This document shows positions 9,894-19,427 of a stretch of 59,484 bases of DNA, piece after piece (the first letter of the stretch is position 1; each line of letters opens with the position of its first letter). The notes below the pieces were generated by a model. That model searched no databases, was not told the DNA's origin, and saw only the letters and a list, made by a program, of their open reading frames with translations. Source of the DNA: Candidatus Aerophobetes bacterium Ae_b3a (GTDB lineage Bacteria > Aerophobota > Aerophobia > Aerophobales > AE-B3A); the NCBI GenBank assembly GCA_005223095.1, contig NJBQ01000005.1, positions 1-59,484 of the forward strand, given 5' to 3'. Made by a program: the position numbers and the translations under genes.

Positions 9894-11141
9894 TTATCGC
9901 AATTCTGACGCGTTTTCACTCACCTTTTGACAGGCCTTCACTATGTCGTCTATATCTTCCTTATCACCTAATAATAGGTGCTGTGAAAATTGAATTATTT
10001 TTTCAAAAGTCTCATCCGCTATCGGTGTTTTTATCTTACTTACATCGAACTCGCGCTCTAGAAAACGTGAGTAAAAAGACATTCCTGCCTTCTCCCAATT
10101 CTCCTTCTTAAACACAGGACTACGATTTATGGGTAAATTCCCTCCTTGACAAGGAATACCTTCGGCCCTCAAAGCCTCTATTACTCTATCTCTTTCTACT
10201 CCTTCAAGTTCCTGCTTTTCATGTATGACCGAATATAGATAGTGGCCATTAAGCTCTGTTCCTGGAGGATCAGTAATTGGCTTAAAACCAGGAATTTTCC
10301 TAAGTTCTTGTGAGAGATAGTTAGCATTTTTCGTTCGAGTTTTTACCTGATCTTCTAGCCTTGGCAGCTGAGCGAGGAGAATAGCTGCCTGAAATTCTGT
10401 CAGGCGATAGTTCCATCCTAATCGGTGATGTTCATATCCGGGTCTATCTTCCTCTCTTCCATTACTTCGATAAGACCTCGCTCTCTTTGCAAGTCCATCA
10501 TCATCTGTTAATATAATTCCACCTTCACCTGCTGTGATGGTCTTGGACTCTTGAAAGCTGAAACAACCTGCCTTTCCAAAGGTGCCTGCTCTCTTCCCCT
10601 TCCACATTGAACCGTGAGCATGGGCAGCATCCTCAATAACTATAAGGTTGTTCTCAGTAGTAATCTCTATTAATCTTTCCATATCAGCTATCTGACCACC
10701 ATAGTGCACCGGTATTACAGCCTTAGTATGGAAGGTGATTGCTTTTACTATAGCCTCAGGATCTATACAAAGGTGATTTGGCTCAATATCAACTATTATT
10801 GGAACTGCATTTACATTCATTACCGCAGTTGCTGTAGCGATAAAGGTATAGGCAGGAACAATCACCTCGTCACCCGCACCTATCCCGAGACTCCTGAGGG
10901 TTACCTCCAGAGCCGCAGCTCCGCTGGAAACAGCCATTGCATATTTTGCTCCTTGATATTGGGCGAATTTTCTCTCAAACTCAGCCACTTTTGACCCTGG
11001 ATCGCCACCTAGATAGCCTGAAAACCACCTTCTGCTCTCAAGCACTTCCAAGAGACCTTTTTTCTCGCACTGGTCAAACATAGGCCATTTAAAAAATGGT
11101 TTTTTGCGAATCTTACCTCCACCTTTTAGAGCTAGCTTCAT
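9894..11141 (-). CDS. DegT/DnrJ/EryC1/StrS-family PLP aminotransferase
   Basis: GAGDEVIVPAYTFIATATAVM, IEDAAHAHGSMWKGKRAGTFGKAGCFSFQESKTITAGEGG (PLP Lys). Confidence 0.93.
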   Translation of the reverse strand: MKLALKGGGKIRKKPFFKWPMFDQCEKKGLLEVLESRRWFSGYLGGDPGSKVAEFERKFAQYQGAKYAMAVSSGAAALEVTLRSLGIGAGDEVIVPAYTFIATATAVMNVNAVPIIVDIEPNHLCIDPEAIVKAITFHTKAVIPVHYGGQIADMERLIEITTENNLIVIEDAAHAHGSMWKGKRAGTFGKAGCFSFQESKTITAGEGGIILTDDDGLAKRARSYRSNGREEDRPGYEHHRLGWNYRLTEFQAAILLAQLPRLEDQVKTRTKNANYLSQELRKIPGFKPITDPPGTELNGHYLYSVIHEKQELEGVERDRVIEALRAEGIPCQGGNLPINRSPVFKKENWEKAGMSFYSRFLEREFDVSKIKTPIADETFEKIIQFSQHLLLGDKEDIDDIVKACQKVSENASELR

Positions 11142-11305
11142 CCCAACTCCTCTTTAATCCACAAATTTGTCTGCAGAGTAAACCTCCAAGCCTCCCTTTG
11201 AATGTAAGATAATCCTTTACGCTTTCTCTTGCGGAATTTCCTAAAGTTATGCCTCAGCGAATAGGTTAAAGTGAATCTGCACTTCTTTCGGAATCCAGAA
11301 TTCTT

Positions 11306-12133
11306 TCATCTACTGGCTCCCATAGTAAGACCTTTAACAAAGTACTTTTGCAGTACAAATGCAATTATCACTATGGGCATTGATAAAAACGCTCCTCCTG
11401 CCATCATAGCACCCCAGTAGACCTTATAACCGGTGTCCATGCTTGCAATACCAACAGTTGCTGTCATTGATTTGATTGTTTGTGAAAATGAAAGACTGAA
11501 GAGAAAATCATTCCAACCCACATTAAAGGAAAACAGCGCAACCGTGGCTACTGCAGGTGTAGCTAAAGGAAGAATAACACTCGCTAAAATACGCAGAGAA
11601 GACATACCGTCTATCTTAGCTGCATCTTCTAGTTCTTTTGGAAAATCATCGAAGAAAACTTTCATAATCCACACCACAAACGGTAAATTCATAATGGTAA
11701 CGCCTATCATTATCGCGAAGAGTGTATCAACTAAACCCAACCACCTCATCATATCATAGAGAGGAACGACGAACGCTGCTGGCGTGAAGAGTCTAACCAG
11801 TAACATCACAAAGAGAAGTGCTCCACATCCTGGAAAACTATATCTCGAAAAGCCATATGCGGCTAGCAACCCCAGCATCACGCTGATTATGGTAGTACTT
11901 ATCGCAATTATTGCACTATTTGGTAGGTACCTGCCAAAATGAAAACGACTGAACAGGTCACTATAGTGATCTAAGGTAAATTTTTCTGGAATCCAGGTTG
12001 GAGGGATTGTATATATTTCTTTGTCTACTTTTAGGGAAGAAGAAACCATCCAGATGACTGGAAAGAGCGTCATTCCTACTAAGATGATTATTAGGATAAT
12101 GATCAATATTTTTTTTGTAATGGAAAATTTCAT
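11306..12133 (-). CDS. Carbohydrate ABC transporter permease (MalG-like)
   Basis: 275 aa; PKELEDAAKIDGMSSLRILASVILPLATPAVATVALFSF motif. Confidence 0.93.
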   Translation of the reverse strand: MKFSITKKILIIILIIILVGMTLFPVIWMVSSSLKVDKEIYTIPPTWIPEKFTLDHYSDLFSRFHFGRYLPNSAIIAISTTIISVMLGLLAAYGFSRYSFPGCGALLFVMLLVRLFTPAAFVVPLYDMMRWLGLVDTLFAIMIGVTIMNLPFVVWIMKVFFDDFPKELEDAAKIDGMSSLRILASVILPLATPAVATVALFSFNVGWNDFLFSLSFSQTIKSMTATVGIASMDTGYKVYWGAMMAGGAFLSMPIVIIAFVLQKYFVKGLTMGASR

Positions 12134-13020
12134 CTTTGTCTTCTTAACAACCCCATTCCGAAGACTAGGGAAATTAATATAGCTACCACAGCTAGAGTTG
12201 AAGCTGTCCCAAATCTAAAATACTTAAGCCCAGTTTTATAAATTAGAAGTGGCAATACCTCAGTGGCGGCACCAGGGCCTCCACCCGTAAGTACGTATAC
12301 TAAGTCGAAAATCTTCGTGAAGGCATCTATTGCCCTAAAGGCAGAAGCAACAAGCATAAGTGGTAATATGCTAGGTAACATTATATACCTAAATTCCTGC
12401 CACATTGATGCACCATCTGTTCTTGCTGCTTCAAATTGTTCTATTGGAACGGACATCATACCGGCAAAAAAAATAAATATGAAGAAAGGGGTACATTTCC
12501 AAACATCGGCAATCACAATCGAGAACAGGGATAATGAGGAATTAGAAAGCCACATTATGTTTTTACCTAATATAGTATTGATGGGGCCAAATGTTGGATG
12601 ATACAACATTCTCCATGCTACAGCAGCTGATATCCCCGGAACTACCCAGGGTATTATAAAAATACTAGTGAGGAATCTAGAAACCCATTTCGAAAGTATG
12701 TCTTTCATCCTGACCAGAAAAAGAGCTACAAAAAATCCTATGAACATCTCAAAAATAACACTCACTACTGTAAATAAAACCGTAACATAGAGCGAATTTA
12801 AAAAAAGGGGTTCTGTAGTCAACCATCGATAATTGTCTAATCCAACAAAAATCGTTTCAAGTGAGTGTAGAGGGTTATAAGCATGGAAACTCAAAAAAAT
12901 GTTCCTGAATAGAGGATACATTACAAATGCTAAAACAAACAAGAGACATGGAAGAATCAAGAAAATCCCTATTCTTCGTTCTCTATTTCTAATTCTGCTC
13001 ATAGTTTTCTCTTCCTGCAA
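12130..13020 (-). CDS. Carbohydrate ABC transporter permease (MalF-like)
   Basis: 296 aa; EQFEAARTDGASMWQEFRYIMLPSILPLM motif; 4-nt overlap with next gene. Confidence 0.93.
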   Translation of the reverse strand: MQEEKTMSRIRNRERRIGIFLILPCLLFVLAFVMYPLFRNIFLSFHAYNPLHSLETIFVGLDNYRWLTTEPLFLNSLYVTVLFTVVSVIFEMFIGFFVALFLVRMKDILSKWVSRFLTSIFIIPWVVPGISAAVAWRMLYHPTFGPINTILGKNIMWLSNSSLSLFSIVIADVWKCTPFFIFIFFAGMMSVPIEQFEAARTDGASMWQEFRYIMLPSILPLMLVASAFRAIDAFTKIFDLVYVLTGGGPGAATEVLPLLIYKTGLKYFRFGTASTLAVVAILISLVFGMGLLRRQR

Positions 13021-13079
13021 AGCTGGTAGTTTGATTTTCCTTTGCCTGAAGCAAATACTTTCTCAGCCCTGTTAAATTC

Positions 13080-13111
13080 CGAGGGCAAACCAGGTTATTA
13101 GCTTGCCCTCG
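13080..13111 (-). promoter_or_regulatory. Intercistronic hairpin between sugar-binding protein and permease
   Basis: CGAGGGCAA ... TTGCCCTCG perfect 9-bp stem. Confidence 0.6.
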
Positions 13112-13132
13112 AAAGAAATTAAGCAATAAAGT

Positions 13133-14401
13133 CTATTCTATCGCTCGTCTGCCAGCAAACTTTTCATTTTGCAGCCAATTCAGTCCCTCTGCTACGGTCA
13201 TCTCGCCCTTTAGCGCCTCAAAGAAAACTCCGTAGACGCTCGCTGTCAGTTCATCCCACCAAGTACACCGGGGAACATGTGCGTAAGCCAGGGCCTTTTC
13301 AAGCTCCCCAATTCCTATATAGGCTGCCCTTACCTCAGGATCCTTCATCACATCGCTTCTTGATGAGAGATTGCCCATCAGATCCATTGTATGGTTTTTC
13401 TGGTAATCGTAGCCTCCCATCCACTTGACAAACTTGACTGCCAGATCCGGATTGGGAGCCTTCTTGGGAATGAGGGCAAGCCATCCACTCAGGTACACTC
13501 CAGGTTCCACGTCTCCAATTGGAGGTGCAATACCTACCTTATCAGGCATCTCTTCACAAAATGTTTTCCAGATATAGGTCCAGTTTTGGTACATGAAAAG
13601 CTTGCCTTCTTTCATTAGCTCATCACCATCGAAGAATGTCATCGCTTCCCATCCAGGTGGACCGAACTTAACAATTTTCGCTAAATCCTCCGTAGCCTTA
13701 ATTGCTCCAGGGGTATTGAGTGTCAAGTTGCCATCCTCGTCCCCAACATTTTCACCCTGTCCAAATAGGAAATAAAGCCAATCACAGGTCCATGACCAGT
13801 CAATTCCACCTACAAGATAACCGTACATGTCCGGAGGACGAGTGAAGAACTCAGCAACTTCATAAAGCTCCTGGAAAGTTCTGGGAACTGTGAGCTCGCG
13901 ACCATATTTTTCTCTAAAGGAAGCCTGCTCTTTGGGATCGTTCAATAGGTCCTTTCTATAGAACATCATTTCGAAGTTGTGATACTGTGGCATTGTGGCC
14001 ATCTTGCCGCTACGAGGGTCTGTAAAAACTTTCCTACCGTAAAATTGATCCACTTCCTCTTGGGATAGATAATCTTCTATTGGTATATACTCTCCCTTAT
14101 TCACATATGTTGTGTAGAGACTACCACCCATGCCCATTACAACATCGTATATTCCCTGTTGTTCTATCAACTCGCGCATAATTCGCTCAGTGATAACTGC
14201 CCTAGGCGTTATGTCTATTGAGACTTTGATTCCTGTCTCTTTTTCAAATTCTCCTGTATACTCAACAAGGTGATCAGCCTCTGGACCTGCAACATGTAAA
14301 ACTCTTACTATGTTTTCGGCGGAAAAAGCTACTCCACAAAATATAGTAGCTACCACCATAGTGAGTATCATGCAAAACATAATTTTCTTACCAGTAAACA
14401 T
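13133..14401 (-). CDS. Extracellular sugar-binding protein (SBP family 1)
   Basis: 422 aa with signal sequence; FEKETGIKVSIDITPRAVITERIMREL; KLFMYQNWTYIW. Confidence 0.9.
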   Translation of the reverse strand: MFTGKKIMFCMILTMVVATIFCGVAFSAENIVRVLHVAGPEADHLVEYTGEFEKETGIKVSIDITPRAVITERIMRELIEQQGIYDVVMGMGGSLYTTYVNKGEYIPIEDYLSQEEVDQFYGRKVFTDPRSGKMATMPQYHNFEMMFYRKDLLNDPKEQASFREKYGRELTVPRTFQELYEVAEFFTRPPDMYGYLVGGIDWSWTCDWLYFLFGQGENVGDEDGNLTLNTPGAIKATEDLAKIVKFGPPGWEAMTFFDGDELMKEGKLFMYQNWTYIWKTFCEEMPDKVGIAPPIGDVEPGVYLSGWLALIPKKAPNPDLAVKFVKWMGGYDYQKNHTMDLMGNLSSRSDVMKDPEVRAAYIGIGELEKALAYAHVPRCTWWDELTASVYGVFFEALKGEMTVAEGLNWLQNEKFAGRRAIE

Positions 14402-14539
14402 TTTTTAACCCTCCTTATAGATTTACTTTCTTCCCAAACTAGACTATCCCAGTTATTCCCTCACCTCCTTCCTCGATCTTTGACCCATATATGACAATCT
14501 GAAAACTAAGGAAAATAATTTCTCTTTCAATAAATTCTA

Positions 14540-15100
14540 TCACCTTGGCTTTGCAAGAATTTCTTTGATCTTAAGATCGGTAAAATTTCCCGAGTAAGCA
14601 GGTTTAAGCACTAAGGCAGTGTCCGCCCCTTCATCTGAGCCTGCTATAGCGATGATTTCCTTTGAGATATTTATCAGGCCTGCATCGGCAGACATCAACG
14701 TTATTTCAACCGCCACCTTCATGCCTTGACAGAATCTATATAAGGTCTCACGGACAATCTGATTGGGTGATTTAGCGTCAAATGTAGCGCTTACATCATC
14801 CCCTAAGGCATGAAGCGATGTAAGCACTTTAATCCCCATACTTTCCAATTCCTGCCTCTCCTGAGATGTCATTGTCCAGCCCTCTTTGTGGAATGCTGCA
14901 CATATCGTTACAGCAATTATTTCCACATCCAACCCGACGAACATCGCCTTGGCTTTCTTGGCCGTATATCCATGCGACGAAGCAAGGACGATCTGTTTTA
15001 CTCCGAGTTCTTCTATCCTTTGTCTGGCGACTTTCAGGGTCAGATCGGTGTTCGCCTTTCCCGGTGTCTTAAAATACACTATTTTTCTTTCCATGTTCAA
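14540..15100 (-). CDS. Stand-alone pyruvate-kinase alpha/beta (C-terminal) domain-like protein
   Basis: 186 aa; NTDLTLKVARQRIEELGVKQIVLASSHGYTAKKAKAMF resembles the PK C-terminal domain; no catalytic barrel. Confidence 0.65.
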   Translation of the reverse strand: MNMERKIVYFKTPGKANTDLTLKVARQRIEELGVKQIVLASSHGYTAKKAKAMFVGLDVEIIAVTICAAFHKEGWTMTSQERQELESMGIKVLTSLHALGDDVSATFDAKSPNQIVRETLYRFCQGMKVAVEITLMSADAGLINISKEIIAIAGSDEGADTALVLKPAYSGNFTDLKIKEILAKPR

Positions 15101-15124
15101 ACCTCCTTTTGGCAGATTACATTT

Positions 15125-16231
15125 TTACAAACTCTTTAGAATGGTTGCTACATCTACCTCACTTTTTAAAGGCAGCTCTACAACTCCACCAATCCTTACC
15201 GATTCATATGCTGCCAGACAAACCTCTAAACTTATTTTAGCATCCTCTGGTGTCCCCATTGGTTCCTTGCCGGTAGTAATATAATTGAGGAACTCATCCA
15301 CTGTCGGTTTATAACCTGCTACATAAGGAGGTGTGGGTATCGCTACTTCTGCATATGTTTTGTCATATACTGGATTAGGAGGTAGTATTTCAAAGGACTG
15401 CCGCTCTTTATAAGGTTCTTTCTTGCTCCAAATACTAATCATGTTACCTTTGAGCTCTATCTCACCTTCTGTGCCAATAATCATCATCCCCCCATGAGTT
15501 CTATCAGGTGCAGTAAAGGTAGCTTCAAGAGTGGCTATGGCTCCATTCTCAAATTTTAAAATGGCCATACCATGGTCCTCAACCTCCCAATCTTTATAGA
15601 CAAATTTTCCCATTTCAGCATAGACTCTTTTAACTTCACTGGCAAAGTACCAGCGTAACTTACCTACCGCATAAATAGCGTGATCAATAAACCCTCCCCC
15701 TGGGGCTTTTTGGGGATCGGCAAACCAACCGGGCTTGTTAAGACCCGGCTCACAAAGAGGAGGTGTAGCCAGCAAAGAGGAATGAACTACATAGGGTTTC
15801 CCAATGACTCCTTCATCAATTAACTTCTTTATTCGATCTCCCTGGGAAGGCCCGGTCGCCATAGCCATCAATTTAACACCTGCTTTCTCTACCTCTTTAA
15901 TAGTCCGCTCTGCTCCCTGGAGTGTACGTGATATTGGTTTACCGATCAGTATGTCTTTACCTGCCCTGGCTGCAGCGAGAGCAACCTCATCATGCATATC
16001 GGTGCTTGCAGTTATGATAACGGCCTCCACTTCTGGGTCTCTTAGAAGCTCCTCATAATTCTTATAGTACCTTCTGGCTCCATAAACCTCTGCCATCTTT
16101 CTAGCTCTCTCTTCAGCTATATCACAGATAGCCGCAAGTTCTGCGATAGGACTCATCGCGATACTATAAGCACACCCATAGGCCCAATACCAGTGGGCAA
16201 GCCCAATAATTCCAATGCCTTTCTTTTCCAT
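15125..16231 (-). CDS. Gfo/Idh/MocA-family oxidoreductase
   Basis: GIIGLAHWYWAYGCAYSIAMS, GKDILIGKPISRTLQGAE, FIDHAIYAVGKLRWY. Confidence 0.88.
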   Translation of the reverse strand: MEKKGIGIIGLAHWYWAYGCAYSIAMSPIAELAAICDIAEERARKMAEVYGARRYYKNYEELLRDPEVEAVIITASTDMHDEVALAAARAGKDILIGKPISRTLQGAERTIKEVEKAGVKLMAMATGPSQGDRIKKLIDEGVIGKPYVVHSSLLATPPLCEPGLNKPGWFADPQKAPGGGFIDHAIYAVGKLRWYFASEVKRVYAEMGKFVYKDWEVEDHGMAILKFENGAIATLEATFTAPDRTHGGMMIIGTEGEIELKGNMISIWSKKEPYKERQSFEILPPNPVYDKTYAEVAIPTPPYVAGYKPTVDEFLNYITTGKEPMGTPEDAKISLEVCLAAYESVRIGGVVELPLKSEVDVATILKSL

Positions 16232-16284
16232 TACCTTTAACCTCCCTATCTTAAAATGGTGTAAATGTTGTCGCTATTCTGATT

Positions 16285-17367
16285 TTAAAAAGTTGTTGCC
16301 AGCCTTTGTGCTTGGCCGCTCTTGGCAGATTCATAAGCCTTTAGCATAATCTCCAGAACATGTCTGGCATGTTCAGCACTGATTACAGGCTTTTTGTCTT
16401 CTCTAATACGTTCCACAAAGTGTATTACACCATAGCTTAGATCCCAGACTGGCTCAACAGCTCCAAGAGGAGAATATGGAGTAATCAAACCCTTTATACC
16501 CAATTCTTCTTTTTCGGTATATACTTCCAGGGGACCAGCTCCAAAGCCACCACTGGTGATTACTCCTTCACTACCGTAAAAGACTGTTGCTGGTCCTCGG
16601 CTTACCTTCACACAGAAGGTTGCATCCACATAGGCAAAAGTATTCTCACCAAAATCCAGAAGAAGCAAGGTATTATCGTCAACCTCAACCTTTATCTTTT
16701 TCCCTTTGGCTATACCTGATCTAATGGTAACCTGGGGAATACTTATCCCAGAAAGAGCTGTTACTCTTTTAGCGGGACCTAAAATCCCCGTAAGCGTGTG
16801 CAAAGCATAAATACCAAGATCATAAAGAGGACCTGCTCCTTTTTTATAGAACCAGGTAGGGTCAGTAGTAAAGTTTTCCCAGGAAGCTGGTCCATTATGT
16901 GAACTATGAGCGCAAACAAAACATACTTTCCCGATCAGCCCCCTCTTAATAATCTTCTTTATCTGCTGGTTGGCCGGACTGAGCATTACAGCCGGAGCAG
17001 CGGCTAATTTAAGACCTCTCTTTTCTGCTTCTTCAATTAAAATATCTGCTTCTTTGAGAGTAAGAGCCATAGTCTTTTCAGTATAGACATGTTTTCCTGC
17101 TTTAAGAGCCTTTAGACTTAAAGAGAAATGATATTGTGCATTAATTAAAACAACCACCGCCTCTATATCAGCCTTCTGGAGCATCTTGTTATAATCTAGA
17201 TAATACTCTTTAGCTCCGAATTGCTCCATCACTTCCTTTGCTCGTTCTTTAACTACATCACATACACATATAAGTTCAATTCCATCGGCAGAAGATATAG
17301 CAGGTAAGTAGTATCTATTTGCCACTACACCACATCCTACAACAGCAAGCTTTATTTTTCGAGCCAT
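16285..17367 (-). CDS. Gfo/Idh/MocA-family oxidoreductase (paralogue of 19428-20516)
   Basis: KLAVVGCGVVANRYYLPAIS; AGKHVYTEKTMALTLKEAD; GAGPLYDLGIYALHTLTGILGP. Confidence 0.9.
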   Translation of the reverse strand: MARKIKLAVVGCGVVANRYYLPAISSADGIELICVCDVVKERAKEVMEQFGAKEYYLDYNKMLQKADIEAVVVLINAQYHFSLSLKALKAGKHVYTEKTMALTLKEADILIEEAEKRGLKLAAAPAVMLSPANQQIKKIIKRGLIGKVCFVCAHSSHNGPASWENFTTDPTWFYKKGAGPLYDLGIYALHTLTGILGPAKRVTALSGISIPQVTIRSGIAKGKKIKVEVDDNTLLLLDFGENTFAYVDATFCVKVSRGPATVFYGSEGVITSGGFGAGPLEVYTEKEELGIKGLITPYSPLGAVEPVWDLSYGVIHFVERIREDKKPVISAEHARHVLEIMLKAYESAKSGQAQRLATTF

Positions 17368-17430
17368 AAAATATTATCTCCTTTCTATCCTTACTTTTCT
17401 CTCTTCTTCTTTCCTATCCAGCAATAGCTA

Positions 17431-18360
17431 TCAAGTTGACTGGATAAGCTTTCTCATATACTCAAGAGCATACGCAGCCTGCTCATCTATATAATCAATG
17501 CCTGCAGCTTGATGGTCTCTTAGAGCTGGATGACAAAATTCATAGTTTATATATCCATCATATCCTATCTCTTTGAGCGCTTTAATGAACACAGGATAGT
17601 TGGCTATTATAACATCCGGACGGTGCTTTATATAGACAACCTCACCCTTTGAGTCTTTAGTCCATTCACCATTAAAGTGTGAGAGAACCTGAAGATTTCC
17701 TGTTTTCCTTACAGCTTCAATTAAATAATCATCATCCTGACAGGGCTCACAAGGAGCATCCAGACAGCACTTTAGATAGTCTGAACCAACCTCCCTTACC
17801 ATATCCAGCATATCCTCATAGTTTTCAATTAGAGGACGATGGTTCTGAAGGGCAAGAATAACTTTGTATTTCTCTGCCCATTCTGAGCCTTCCTTAATAC
17901 ATTCTCTAGCCCAATTCCATCTCTCCAATTTGGTAGTATCTGGATACTGGTTCTTCTCATAGTTGAGTATCATATCATAAGTTGCTATCCCGTCACGATA
18001 GGTTACTCCTCTCCAGGCAGCAAAAATTCTTAGCACCTTAGCTCCTAAATCACTAGCCAAGCGAATCTGCTCATGCAGCATCAAAAGCTCATTCTCTCGC
18101 TGTTCTGGAATAGGACTTACAAAGTTATTGTTTCCGGCCACCGCTGGTATCTCAATGCCTTCAGATTCAGCAAACTCTCTTATTTCGGTTCTGGCTTTTT
18201 CATCTAAGTCCAGAGGAAAGCCATGCGGTCTCTTGAGGTCTATCTCAATACTCTCATAGCCTAGAGCCTTTGCTTTCCGAATCATCTCCTTGATACTCAA
18301 AAGCTCACCCTTGTACCATGTTCCTGAATAAGTAATAGAATATAGTCCCACCTTCATCAT
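17431..18360 (-). CDS. Sugar phosphate isomerase/epimerase (xylose-isomerase-like TIM barrel)
   Basis: KALGYESIEIDLKRP; LALQNHRP; CLDAPCEP; GYDGYINYEFCHP. Confidence 0.87.
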   Translation of the reverse strand: MMKVGLYSITYSGTWYKGELLSIKEMIRKAKALGYESIEIDLKRPHGFPLDLDEKARTEIREFAESEGIEIPAVAGNNNFVSPIPEQRENELLMLHEQIRLASDLGAKVLRIFAAWRGVTYRDGIATYDMILNYEKNQYPDTTKLERWNWARECIKEGSEWAEKYKVILALQNHRPLIENYEDMLDMVREVGSDYLKCCLDAPCEPCQDDDYLIEAVRKTGNLQVLSHFNGEWTKDSKGEVVYIKHRPDVIIANYPVFIKALKEIGYDGYINYEFCHPALRDHQAAGIDYIDEQAAYALEYMRKLIQST

Positions 18361-18462
18361 TTTACTTCCTCCTTCTGCAAAGGTAGTAGCTTGATCCTCC
18401 TCAAATAATAGGATTCTCGCGATTGATAACGTGCGTACCTACAACACCAGCAAGGCTTCTAC

Positions 18463-19062
18463 TTAGAAAGACGGTGGAGTATTGGCCCAAACAACAATAG
18501 CTTCTGTTTTTCCAATATTTTGGACTTTATGAGGCCTAGTTGACTGAAAAGTGATACTATCACCTTTTTTCAGTGAATATTCGTGATCTCCTAAGGTTAC
18601 CTTGATCTTTCCTTTTATCACCAGTCCGCACTCTTCCCCGGCATGCGTATATAATTCTTCTCCTGTCATTGCACCGGGTTCTAACAGTATATACAAAACT
18701 TCTAGCTTACCTCTTAAATTGGGTGAGAGGAGATAAAATCTCATCCCGTCCTTTATGTTGATTACTTTTCTCTCTTTTTGCCTGACTACAGGACTTTCAC
18801 TATGACTTGGCTCAAAAAACTCTCCTATCGGTACCTTTAAGACATGAGCAATTGTCCAGAGGGTAGTCATTGAGGGATTTGCCTTACCTCTCTCTATTTG
18901 GCTAATAAGACTTCCAGTTACTCTAATTTCACTGGTCATCTCTTTAATACTTTTCCCTGAATCTTTCCTCAATTGCCTAATACGGGCTCCTAAAGAGGTA
19001 CGCTCTTCACTTACTTGGTTATATTTTCTCATTTTCATTTTGTTCCCCGGGTGAAATGTCAT
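18463..19062 (-). CDS. XRE-family transcriptional regulator with C-terminal cupin
   Basis: LGARIRQLRKDSGKSIKEMTSEIRVTGSLISQIERGKANPSMTTLWTIAHVL HTH; GEECGLVIKGKIKVTLGDHEYSLKKGDSITFQSTRPHKVQN cupin. Confidence 0.93.
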   Translation of the reverse strand: MTFHPGNKMKMRKYNQVSEERTSLGARIRQLRKDSGKSIKEMTSEIRVTGSLISQIERGKANPSMTTLWTIAHVLKVPIGEFFEPSHSESPVVRQKERKVINIKDGMRFYLLSPNLRGKLEVLYILLEPGAMTGEELYTHAGEECGLVIKGKIKVTLGDHEYSLKKGDSITFQSTRPHKVQNIGKTEAIVVWANTPPSF

Positions 19063-19090
19063 TAATTTCTCTTAAATATCATTTAAACAT

Positions 19091-19118
19091 ATAGTAACAC
19101 AAAAAGTTGAGTTGTCAA
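19091..19118 (-). promoter_or_regulatory. Predicted promoter for XRE-cupin regulator
   Basis: Minus strand TTGACA - 16 nt - TACTAT. Confidence 0.45.
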
Positions 19119-19217
19119 GAGCAGGGCTTGACACGGGAATGCTCAATGATATGATGTGTCATAGCATTGAAGCACCTCGATTTCTGATTACCGATCCTGG
19201 AGATTTTTAACAGAGCA

Positions 19218-19313
19218 CATTACAGAGGTTTTATCTCTGTTGAATATGAAGGCAAAGAGGATGAGTTACTTGCTGTGCCGAGAGGGGTAAAATTCTTAAA
19301 AAAATATATATAA
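19218..19313 (+). pseudogene. 3' remnant of a sugar phosphate isomerase/epimerase-like gene
   Basis: Encodes HYRGFISVEYEGKEDELLAVPRGVKFLKKYI* with no usable start and no upstream domain. Confidence 0.55.
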
Positions 19314-19427
19314 AATGATTTCAGAGGTAACCTTCCAATTTTTGACTATATGTATACTCCGGAATTAAAAGGTGGTTTTTGATTAAGAGATTTTAAAAAG
19401 GAAAGAATTGAGAGAAGGAGCAGAGAG

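Noticed and set aside
14810-15284. Plus-strand ORFs of 68-132 aa
   Set aside because: Antisense shadows of the PK-domain and Gfo/Idh genes on the minus strand.
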